Shown piece by piece: positions 1 to 5,660 of a stretch of DNA of 7,247 nt. The DNA lies in NCBI GenBank assembly GCA_018607545.1, contig JABBBF010000072.1, positions 1-7,247 of the forward strand, written 5' to 3'. Each line of letters starts with the position of its first letter. Position 1 is the first letter of the stretch. The notes beneath the pieces are model-generated. The model saw nothing but the letters and a program-made list of their open reading frames with translations, was not told the DNA's origin and did no database searches. The DNA comes from SAR92 clade bacterium (GTDB lineage: Bacteria > Pseudomonadota > Gammaproteobacteria > Pseudomonadales > Porticoccaceae). A program made the translations under genes and the position numbers.

Positions 1-8
1 AGACCTGT

Positions 9-43
9 AAAATCCCCTGCCATCTTGGTGGGGGATTTTTTTT
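9..43 (+). terminator. Rho-independent terminator of the upstream gene
   Basis: A stem pairs 9-22 with 26-39: AAAATCCCC against GGGGATTTT, two inner G-U wobbles, then CCA against TGG, closed by a 3-base loop. An unbroken run of eight T covers 36-43. The T run lies on the plus-strand 3' side, so it ends transcription of a plus-strand gene lying before the window. That gene is not visible. It also insulates the tsaB group, implying that tsaB needs its own promoter or read-through. Confidence 0.9.
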
Positions 44-69
44 GCCCTCAAAAAAACAACCCTTGCCCA

Positions 70-77
70 TATATAGT
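70..77 (+). promoter_or_regulatory. Possible -10 element for the tsaB operon
   Basis: TATATA at 70-75 and TATAGT at 72-77 are the only -10-like strings between the upstream terminator and the tsaB start. No good -35 hexamer sits 16-18 bases upstream, where the sequence is mostly an A run at 50-56. If used, transcription would begin only a few bases before the start codon and give a nearly leaderless mRNA. This is a weak call, made mainly because the preceding terminator implies a promoter here. Confidence 0.3.
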
Positions 78-88
78 GATTTTTAACT

Positions 89-787
89 ATGACATCTATA
101 TTAGCGATTGAGACATCTACGCCCGCATGCTCGGTTGCTCTTCTTGTGGGCGATACAAGATTTTGCCGTTATTCCGAAGAGCCGCGTTCTCATACAAGGC
201 TAATTATGGGAATGATCGATGAGGTTTTGTGCGAAGCTGGTACAACTGTCGATAGTCTGGATGCGCTTGCGGTTACTGTTGGTCCCGGCTCTTTTACGGG
301 CTTGCGGATCGGTTTTTCCACCGTCCAGGGCCTGGCTTTTGGGGCAGATATTCCAGTTATTCCAGTCTCTACGCTCCGGGTAATGGCACAGACTTACAGG
401 CGCTCAGCAAATTTAGATTCTTCTGATACTATTATGTCGGTATTGGATGCACGTATGGGCGAGTTAAATTGCGGTGCCTATCAGCTTGATAACAGTGGTT
501 GTTTTGCAGCTGTCGTTGAAGATCAGTTACTCAGTAAAAATAATGCTCTGGAGCTCTACGAGAGCTTAAACCCCAGTGCTATTGTGGGCGATATTAATGC
601 CTTATTTAATGACTCGGATGCTTCTGATGGGTTACATAAAGCTCTATATCCAGATGCTGTTGATCTGCTTGATATTGCTCTTACTAACTTTGCCAGTGGT
701 GAGGCTGTGCCGGTCGATCAGGTAGACCTGGTTTATCTGCGCGGTACCGATGCCTGGAAAAAACATACACCCTTAAGGGCTGTTTAA
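89..787 (+). CDS. tsaB: tRNA threonylcarbamoyladenosine biosynthesis protein TsaB
   Basis: TsaB is a cytoplasmic, non-catalytic partner of TsaD. With TsaE and TsaC-made threonylcarbamoyl-AMP it installs t6A at position 37 of ANN-decoding tRNAs. The 232-residue length matches the family (about 230). The N-terminus ILAIETSTPACSVAL (residues 4-18) is the canonical ASKHA-fold opening. H35 lies in the conserved segment leading to MIDEVL, residues 65-75 carry the hallmark GPGSFTGLRIG, LDARMGE follows near residue 119, and the tail has YLRGTDAWKK, the usual C-terminal block. The ATG is fixed by the conserved N-terminus, although no Shine-Dalgarno is visible before it. The gene heads a four-gene same-strand run, with uppP starting 35 bases later. 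TsaC, TsaD and TsaE are not in the window. The identification is firm. Confidence 0.95.
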   Translation: MTSILAIETSTPACSVALLVGDTRFCRYSEEPRSHTRLIMGMIDEVLCEAGTTVDSLDALAVTVGPGSFTGLRIGFSTVQGLAFGADIPVIPVSTLRVMAQTYRRSANLDSSDTIMSVLDARMGELNCGAYQLDNSGCFAAVVEDQLLSKNNALELYESLNPSAIVGDINALFNDSDASDGLHKALYPDAVDLLDIALTNFASGEAVPVDQVDLVYLRGTDAWKKHTPLRAV

Positions 788-822
788 ATCAAGGACTATT
801 TAAATTAGGTGCTAAATAAATT

Positions 823-1620
823 ATGGATTATTTTCAAGCTGTTTGGTTAGCGGTTATTCAGGGTATTTCCGAATTTTTGCCAATCTCAAGTTCCGCCCAT
901 TTAATTTTGCCCTCAGAAATACTCGGCTGGCCTGATCAGGGCTTGGCCTTTGATGTGGCCGTTCATGTCGGCTCATTAATCGCCGTCATAATTTATTTTC
1001 GCAATGATATTGTCAGCCTTACTCAGGCCTGGCTGGACAGTGTGTTTGTTCGTCGCCACACCCCTGAAAGCAAACTCGCCTGGTTTATTATTTTAGGCAC
1101 AGTGCCTGCTGGCCTTACCGGTTTGATACTTGGCGGACTGATTGAGCTACATCTGCGTTCCATGTCGGTGATCGCATTTACAACGATTTTCTTTGGCCTG
1201 TTATTAGCCTGGGCAGATATTCGCGGTAGAGGTGAGCGCGGCATCAATCAGTTTACCTGTAAGTCGGCTCTGGTTGTTGGTGGCGCCCAGATGCTTTCCT
1301 TGATTCCCGGAACCTCGCGTTCGGGAGTTACTATTACTGCTGCGCTGGCACTGGGTTTTGATCGTGAAACGGCGGCGCGCTTTTCTTTTCTCTTGGCAAT
1401 TCCAATTATTATTCTTAGCGGCGGTTTAAAAGGTCTGGAATTAATCGGCGCCGAGTCGGTCGACTGGACTATGATTGCTATTGGCACCTTACTCTCGGGT
1501 ATTACTGCCTATCTCTGTATCAAACTCTTTTTAAAAGTTATTCAACAGATTGGTATGTTGCCATTTGTTATTTATAGAATGTTGCTGGGTGCGCTGTTGA
1601 TTTATCTTATCTGGCAGTAA
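823..1620 (+). CDS. uppP: Undecaprenyl-diphosphate phosphatase UppP (BacA)
   Basis: This inner-membrane enzyme dephosphorylates undecaprenyl diphosphate to undecaprenyl phosphate, recycling the lipid carrier for peptidoglycan and other envelope glycans. Overproduction in other bacteria gives bacitracin resistance. The 265-residue length is typical. Both family motifs are present: the (E/Q)xxxE block as Q13-GIS-E17, followed by FLPISSSAH with H26, and PGTSRSGVT at 162-170 with the catalytic Arg166. The first acidic position is Gln, an accepted variant. Hydrophobic segments lie near 45-58, 85-107, 115-131, 187-202, 215-237 and 244-264, and FVIYRMLLG closes the protein as expected. A weak AGGTG Shine-Dalgarno lies about 12 bases before the ATG. 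The gene sits 35 bases after tsaB and 27 before the dehydrogenase, so co-transcription is likely though the functions differ. Confidence 0.96.
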   Translation: MDYFQAVWLAVIQGISEFLPISSSAHLILPSEILGWPDQGLAFDVAVHVGSLIAVIIYFRNDIVSLTQAWLDSVFVRRHTPESKLAWFIILGTVPAGLTGLILGGLIELHLRSMSVIAFTTIFFGLLLAWADIRGRGERGINQFTCKSALVVGGAQMLSLIPGTSRSGVTITAALALGFDRETAARFSFLLAIPIIILSGGLKGLELIGAESVDWTMIAIGTLLSGITAYLCIKLFLKVIQQIGMLPFVIYRMLLGALLIYLIWQ

Positions 1621-1637
1621 TTTAACCGGATATCTTT

Positions 1638-1641
1638 GGAA
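1638..1641 (+). promoter_or_regulatory. Ribosome binding site that fixes the dehydrogenase start
   Basis: GGAA lies six bases before the ATG at 1648. An in-frame TTG at 1636 would add four residues but shares its G with this Shine-Dalgarno and has none of its own. The ATG is therefore the start. Confidence 0.7.
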
Positions 1642-1647
1642 ATCATT

Positions 1648-2577
1648 ATGAGCAAACGTATCGCTTTTTTAGGACTTGGGGTGATGGGTTACCCCATGGC
1701 AGGCTGGCTTGCCAAGCAGGGCCACAGCGTTGTGGTCTTCAACCGCACTTCAGCGGTGGCTGAACGCTGGTTAAATGAATTTTCCGGTGCAGCTGCCGAT
1801 AGTCCAGCCATTGCTGCAGCTGAGGCTGAAATCGTATTTTCCTGTCTTGGCGATGACAATGATGTTCGCGATGTGTTACTGGGTGATCAAGGTGCACTAA
1901 GGTATATGCAGTCCGGTGCGATACTGGTTGATCACACCACTACATCTGCGGGTCTCGCCAAACAGCTGGCTGCTGAGGCCGCTGCGCTGAACTGTGATTT
2001 TTTTGATGCACCAGTATCCGGTGGCCAGCAGGGCGCAGAGAGTGGGCAGCTAACGGTTATGTGTGGTGGCCGAGATGAGCAATTTAAGAAAATTGAACCT
2101 GTGATAGGCTGCTATGCAAAATCAGTGCAGTTGATGGGTGCTGTCGGTAGTGGTCAGCTCTGCAAAATGGTTAATCAGATTTGTATTGCTGGCTTGCTTC
2201 AGGGACTTGCCGAGGGGCTTAATTTTGCCAAACGTGCAGGCCTAGATTCCGAGCAGGTTGTCGAGGTTATTTCCAAGGGAGCCGCCCAGTCATGGCAGAT
2301 GGACAATCGCTATAAGTCGATGTTGGCCGACAAGTACGATCACGGTTTTGCTGTGCAGTGGATGCGTAAGGATTTGGCCTTTGCCCTTAAAGAAGCAGAG
2401 AGAAATGGCAGTGAGTTGCCAGTAACCGCTTTAGTGGATAAATTTTATCATCAGGTACAGGAGATGGGCGGCAATCGTTGGGATACCTCAAGTTTGCTGG
2501 CTAGGCTTGAACATCCGGATAACCAAGCGCTCCATCAGACCCTAGACCAAACCATTGACAAAGGAATTAACAAATGA
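1648..2577 (+). CDS. NAD(P)-dependent beta-hydroxyacid dehydrogenase (HIBADH family)
   Basis: This 309-residue soluble oxidoreductase belongs to the 3-hydroxyisobutyrate / tartronate semialdehyde / glyoxylate reductase superfamily. An N-terminal Rossmann fold opens with the family signature FLGLGVMGYPMA (7-18). N32-R33-T34 follows the second beta strand; in this superfamily an NR(S/T) there goes with binding the 2'-phosphate, so NADPH preference is inferred. DHTTTSA (95-101) and DAPVSGGQQGAESGQ (120-134) form the substrate region, and GSGQLCKMVNQ supplies the catalytic Lys173 and Asn176-177. WMRKDL lies in the all-helical C-terminal domain. The substrate cannot be assigned: no valine-degradation or glycerate genes are nearby, so naming it mmsB or garR would be unsupported. 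Its TGA overlaps the ATG of the aminopeptidase gene (ATGA), indicating translational coupling. Confidence 0.9.
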   Translation: MSKRIAFLGLGVMGYPMAGWLAKQGHSVVVFNRTSAVAERWLNEFSGAAADSPAIAAAEAEIVFSCLGDDNDVRDVLLGDQGALRYMQSGAILVDHTTTSAGLAKQLAAEAAALNCDFFDAPVSGGQQGAESGQLTVMCGGRDEQFKKIEPVIGCYAKSVQLMGAVGSGQLCKMVNQICIAGLLQGLAEGLNFAKRAGLDSEQVVEVISKGAAQSWQMDNRYKSMLADKYDHGFAVQWMRKDLAFALKEAERNGSELPVTALVDKFYHQVQEMGGNRWDTSSLLARLEHPDNQALHQTLDQTIDKGINK

Positions 2578-3896
2578 CCGCAACACAGAGCAATAGAGAA
2601 TTATTTAATTGCGAGCTGGGTGACTTTCTCGATCAGTCGCCAACACCATTTCACGCTGTATCCACAATGTCTGAAATGCTCACTGAAGCAGATTTTACTG
2701 CCCTTAGTGAAGCCGCAGACTGGGATCTACAGCAGGGCGGTAAATATTTTGTCACTCGCAATGGCTCATCCCTTATTGCCTTTGTTGTGGGGACCGATAG
2801 TCTTGCTGAAACCGGTATTCGTATGGCCGGTGCTCACACAGATAGCCCCTGCCTGATGGTTAAGCCGCAGCCGGAACTGTTGAATAACCAGTACTACCAG
2901 CTCGGTGTCGAGGTCTACGGTGGTGCCCTGTTAAATCCTTGGTTTGATCGTGATCTGTCTATTGCTGGCCGACTGATCTTCAGTGATAAAAATGGCCAGC
3001 TAAAACAAAAGCTGGTTAATTTCGACGAGCCTGTGGCGATGATCCCAAGCCTTGCTATCCATCTCGATCGCGAGGCAAATAGTGGCCGCACAGTTAATGC
3101 GCAGACTGATATTCCACCGATACTTATGCAGGCTAAAGAGAAGCAGGACTTCCAGCAATTGCTTCGCGAACGTTTCTTAAACCAGGGCGAGCAGGTTATG
3201 GACTATGAGCTGTGCTTCTATGATGTTCAGCAGGCCGCTACCCTGGGTCTGAAAAAAGAATTTTTCGCCTCGGCGCGACTGGATAATCTGCTCAGCTGTT
3301 TTGTTGCCACTAAAGCGCTGATCGAAGCGCAGACTGACAGCACTTCATTAATCGTCTGCAATGACCATGAAGAGGTTGGCAGTATCTCCTCTGTAGGTGC
3401 CGATGGGCCATTTCTGGAGTCTGTTGTTGAACGCCTGTGCCAGCGTGATAGCGAAGCTGCCAATAAGTCCAGGATTCTGGGTAATTCCCTGTTGATCTCC
3501 TGTGATAATGCCCATGCAGTGCATCCAAATTTTGCCAGTAAGCATGATAAGGGACACAGCCCGCTGCTCAATGGCGGCCCGGTGATTAAAGTCAATGTAA
3601 AGCAGCGCTATGCCACCAATGGCGTGACTGCCAGTCTGTTTAAACAGATCTGCGCAGCGGTGGATGTGCCAGTCCAGACTTTTGTCTCGCGCAGCGATCT
3701 GGGTTGTGGCAGCACCATTGGTCCTATGACTTCGGCCAAGCTGGGTGTTCCAACTCTTGATGTAGGGATTTCCCAGTTGGCCATGCACTCCTGTCGTGAA
3801 GTGACTGGGTCTGAAGATCCGCAACGATTAACAGCAGTGTTAACGCATTTCTTTAATCTGCCTGGAAAGCTGCAGGTTGAGTTAGAGAGTGACTAG
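2574..3896 (+). CDS. apeB: M18 family aminopeptidase (aspartyl aminopeptidase type)
   Basis: This cytosolic dinuclear-metal exopeptidase of the M18 (MH clan) family removes N-terminal, often acidic, residues from peptides. The 440 residues match bacterial M18 proteins (about 430). All expected active-site positions are intact: GAHTDSP with H88 and D90, ARLDN with bridging D237, NDHEEVGS with general base E266 and metal ligand E267, CDNAHAVHPN with D311, and AMHSCRE with H405. The N-terminal PTPFHAV (23-29) is a typical M18 opening. It begins inside the stop of the dehydrogenase gene (4-base overlap), with AAGGA about nine bases upstream, and ends the four-gene run; trpS starts 114 bases later. 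Substrate preference (Asp/Glu or other) cannot be read, and the symbol follows common gammaproteobacterial usage. No signal peptide is visible. Confidence 0.93.
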   Translation: MTATQSNRELFNCELGDFLDQSPTPFHAVSTMSEMLTEADFTALSEAADWDLQQGGKYFVTRNGSSLIAFVVGTDSLAETGIRMAGAHTDSPCLMVKPQPELLNNQYYQLGVEVYGGALLNPWFDRDLSIAGRLIFSDKNGQLKQKLVNFDEPVAMIPSLAIHLDREANSGRTVNAQTDIPPILMQAKEKQDFQQLLRERFLNQGEQVMDYELCFYDVQQAATLGLKKEFFASARLDNLLSCFVATKALIEAQTDSTSLIVCNDHEEVGSISSVGADGPFLESVVERLCQRDSEAANKSRILGNSLLISCDNAHAVHPNFASKHDKGHSPLLNGGPVIKVNVKQRYATNGVTASLFKQICAAVDVPVQTFVSRSDLGCGSTIGPMTSAKLGVPTLDVGISQLAMHSCREVTGSEDPQRLTAVLTHFFNLPGKLQVELESD

Positions 3897-3966
3897 AGTG
3901 GAATAGAGCGACCAAGCTTTAACTGCGTCTCTATGCAAGATAGATTATCATAGCCGGATAAAACCA

Positions 3967-4006
3967 GAATTAGACTGGATTAGATTGAATTAAGAGTTAA
4001 TAGAAT
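3967..4006 (+). repeat. Short AT-rich repeat with 10-base period before trpS
   Basis: Three consecutive decamers, GAATTAGACT (3967-3976), GGATTAGATT (3977-3986) and GAATTAAGAG (3987-3996), share a GRATTAGA-like core. A fourth degenerate unit at 3997-4006 (TTAATAGAAT) is less similar. The array fills the 40 bases just before the trpS start region and probably lies in the promoter or 5' leader. It may be chance low-complexity sequence or a helically phased protein-binding stretch. There is no conventional promoter with good -35/-10 spacing inside it. Confidence 0.5.
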
Positions 4007-4010
4007 CATT

Positions 4011-5018
4011 ATGAGTAAGCTGCGCGTTTTAACCGGTATAACAACTTCAGGAGCTCCCCATTTAGGCAACTATGTGGGCGCCATTCGCCCCGCGATTGAA
4101 GCCAGTCGCAGTGGCGACTTCGAATCCTTTTTCTTCTTGGCCGACTATCACGCGTTGATCAAGGCTCAGGATCCAGATTTAGTGCATAGATCCACCCTTG
4201 AGATTGCCGCCGCCTGGTTGGCGCTGGGTCTGGATCCAGACAAAGTGACTTTCTATCGCCAGTCGGATATTCCCGAGATTACCGAATTGACCTGGTTTCT
4301 CACCTGTATGACGGCCAAGGGTTTAATGAACCGCGCCCATGCCTATAAAGCTTCGGTAAAGGCCAATGAAGAGGCCGGTGAGGATGCTGACTTCGGTATC
4401 AATATGGGGCTGTTTAGCTACCCGATACTAATGGCGGCAGATATTCTTATGTTTAACGCCCATAAGATTCCTGTGGGTAAAGACCAGATACAGCATGTAG
4501 AAATGGCGCGCGATGTGGCCGGGCGATTCAATCACCACTATGGCGAACACTTTGTCCTGCCCACGGCGGTAGTCGATGACAAGGTTGCTGTTCTCCAGGG
4601 GCTGGATGGGCGCAAGATGAGTAAAAGCTACGGCAATACCATTCCGCTGTTTTTAACTGCCAAGAAGCTCAAGAAGCATATCAATAAGATCAAAACCAAT
4701 CTGCTCGAGCCAGGTGAACCAAAAGATCCTGATACCTCAGCGGTATTCCAGATTTGGAAAGCCTTTGCCACTGAACAGCAGACGGCTCAAATGCGTGAAG
4801 AGTTTGCCAACGGTATTGCCTGGGGCGAGGCTAAAAAACGCCTGTTTGAGCTTGTCGATGGCCAGCTGGCCGAAGCCCGTGAGCGCTACGAAGTATTGAT
4901 GGAAAACCCTGAGCAGGTTGAACAGATTTTGCAAAAGGGTGCTGAGAAGGCGCGTAAAGAGAGCAGTGTGTTGCTGGCAAAACTTCGCCATGCGGTGGGA
5001 ATACGCCCCTTGGCATAA
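4011..5018 (+). CDS. trpS: Tryptophanyl-tRNA synthetase
   Basis: This cytoplasmic class Ic synthetase charges tRNA-Trp using ATP and tryptophan. The 335-residue length equals the compact bacterial form (about 330-340). Class I signatures are intact: the HIGH-type motif as PHLGN (16-20) within [19 protein letters not shown], and KMSKS at 202-206 in [27 protein letters not shown] (154 onward) is the diagnostic TrpS segment around the tryptophan and dimer region. The opening differs from the E. coli-type AQPSGxLxIGNY and resembles the version I associate with Pseudomonas and its relatives. The start is supported by the motif-to-N-terminus distance. The only Shine-Dalgarno-like string is a distant AAGAG (3992-3996), so initiation looks weak or depends on the AT-rich leader. 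It appears to be transcribed alone, with 114 bases upstream and 102 downstream to the next gene. Confidence 0.97.
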   Translation: MSKLRVLTGITTSGAPHLGNYVGAIRPAIEASRSGDFESFFFLADYHALIKAQDPDLVHRSTLEIAAAWLALGLDPDKVTFYRQSDIPEITELTWFLTCMTAKGLMNRAHAYKASVKANEEAGEDADFGINMGLFSYPILMAADILMFNAHKIPVGKDQIQHVEMARDVAGRFNHHYGEHFVLPTAVVDDKVAVLQGLDGRKMSKSYGNTIPLFLTAKKLKKHINKIKTNLLEPGEPKDPDTSAVFQIWKAFATEQQTAQMREEFANGIAWGEAKKRLFELVDGQLAEARERYEVLMENPEQVEQILQKGAEKARKESSVLLAKLRHAVGIRPLA

Positions 5019-5035
5019 GCCTTAAAAAATATCCA

Positions 5036-5064
5036 GCTATTGCTAATGAGAATTGCACAATAGC
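5036..5064. repeat. Perfect 7-base inverted repeat upstream of the cytochrome promoter
   Basis: GCTATTG (5036-5042) is the exact reverse complement of CAATAGC (5058-5064), separated by 15 bases. There is no T run after it, so it is not an intrinsic terminator for trpS. Its right arm ends four bases before the -10 box at 5069, so the dyad covers the -35 region. That position would suit an operator, or it may be chance. Confidence 0.45.
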
Positions 5065-5068
5065 GCGC

Positions 5069-5074
5069 TATAAT
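5069..5074 (+). promoter_or_regulatory. Consensus -10 box of the cytochrome c5 gene
   Basis: TATAAT matches the sigma-70 consensus exactly and is followed by a GC-rich stretch (GCCGCC). It sits about 47 bases before the ATG, leaving a leader of roughly 40 bases. The best-placed -35 candidates (AATGAG or ATGAGA near 5045-5051) are poor; a better TTGCAC at 5053-5058 is too close (10-base spacer). The -10 overlaps a perfect 10-base palindrome, TAGCGCGCTA (5061-5070). An activator-dependent or otherwise aided promoter is possible. Confidence 0.65.
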
Positions 5075-5106
5075 GCCGCCGAATTTATTGATATCACGTT
5101 TTTACC

Positions 5107-5110
5107 GGAG
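5107..5110 (+). promoter_or_regulatory. Ribosome binding site that fixes the cytochrome start
   Basis: GGAG lies ten bases before the ATG at 5121. An in-frame TTG at 5118 would add one residue and is a less likely start. An out-of-frame ATG at 5111 directly abuts the site and opens only eight codons. Confidence 0.65.
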
Positions 5111-5120
5111 ATGACCTTTG

Positions 5121-5570
5121 ATGAATACAATCATTAGCAGTCGATTGAAAAATTTTCTATTGATCACTTTAGCCAGTGCACTCTTATTGGGTTGTGGCTC
5201 CAGTGATGAAGCCCTGGAACTAACTGCAAACCAAGAGCAGCAGGTTGCTGAGCGTATTGCGCCAGAGGGTCATGTGTCTATGGCTGGTCAGGTTGCTTCT
5301 GTTTCTTCTGCCGCCAGTGCAGGCGCTGCTCGTTCAGGCTCAGATATCTATGCCAGCAACTGCATCGCCTGTCACAGTTCAGGTGTTGCCGGTGCGCCAA
5401 TTCTTGGTGATGTGGCGGCCTGGACTGCCCGTTTAACTAAGGGTGTTGAGACGGTTTACACTAATGCTATCAATGGTATTGGTGCTATGCCCGCTCGCGG
5501 AACCTGCATGGATTGTAGCGATGATGAAGTGATTGCTGCTATTGACCATATTCTTGATAACAGCAAGTAA
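5121..5570 (+). CDS. Cytochrome c5 family protein, predicted lipoprotein
   Basis: This 149-residue monohaem class I c-type cytochrome is presumably a periplasm-facing electron carrier for the respiratory chain. A basic n-region (R8, K10) and hydrophobic core lead to the lipobox LLLGC with Cys25, so signal peptidase II cleavage and lipid anchoring are predicted; Gly at +2 gives no Asp retention signal, so the outer membrane is the default. Residues 26-73 are a polar then Ala/Ser/Gly-rich linker. The haem motif is CIACH (81-85), with His85 the proximal ligand and Met123 in GAMPARG the likely distal ligand. The c5-specific disulfide pair is C129/C132 in CMDCSDDE. It has its own promoter, ends at a strong terminator and faces pckA. 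Its partner oxidase or reductase is not in the window. Confidence 0.92.
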   Translation: MNTIISSRLKNFLLITLASALLLGCGSSDEALELTANQEQQVAERIAPEGHVSMAGQVASVSSAASAGAARSGSDIYASNCIACHSSGVAGAPILGDVAAWTARLTKGVETVYTNAINGIGAMPARGTCMDCSDDEVIAAIDHILDNSK

Positions 5571-5586
5571 GTGGTTTTTGAATATC

Positions 5587-5616
5587 AAGCCCGCCTTTTC
5601 AGGCGGGCTTTTTTTT
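5587..5616 (+). terminator. Rho-independent terminator of the cytochrome gene
   Basis: A perfect 10-bp stem pairs 5587-5596 (AAGCCCGCCT) with 5601-5610 (AGGCGGGCTT) around a TTTC loop, with eight T at 5609-5616. It starts 16 bases after the cytochrome stop. Read on the minus strand the hairpin is followed by GATATT rather than a U tract, so it would be a poor terminator for pckA. Confidence 0.95.
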
Positions 5617-5660
5617 GTATGGAATAAAATGATAAAAAAGCTATTAATGCCAGCCTAATA

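Noticed and set aside
1636..1647. TTG start giving four extra residues on the dehydrogenase
   Set aside because: The TTG overlaps the Shine-Dalgarno of the ATG at 1648, and MSKRIAFLGLG is the normal family N-terminus.
3227..3824. Minus-strand open frames of 72-158 codons inside the aminopeptidase gene
   Set aside because: They lie opposite a complete M18 gene with all catalytic residues, their products resemble no family, and they overlap one another in different frames.
3903..3934. Inverted repeat ATAGAG / CTCTAT after the aminopeptidase gene as a terminator
   Set aside because: The stem is six pairs, or eight with a bulge, around a long loop and has no T run, so it is not a credible intrinsic terminator.
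5111..5137. ATG mini-ORF of eight codons before the cytochrome gene
   Set aside because: The ATG directly abuts GGAG with no spacer, and the peptide has no recognisable leader features such as repeated codons.
5634..5660. Possible pckA terminator on the minus strand
   Set aside because: Only five pairs form, mostly A-T or wobble, around a nine-base loop. The T run alone is not enough.
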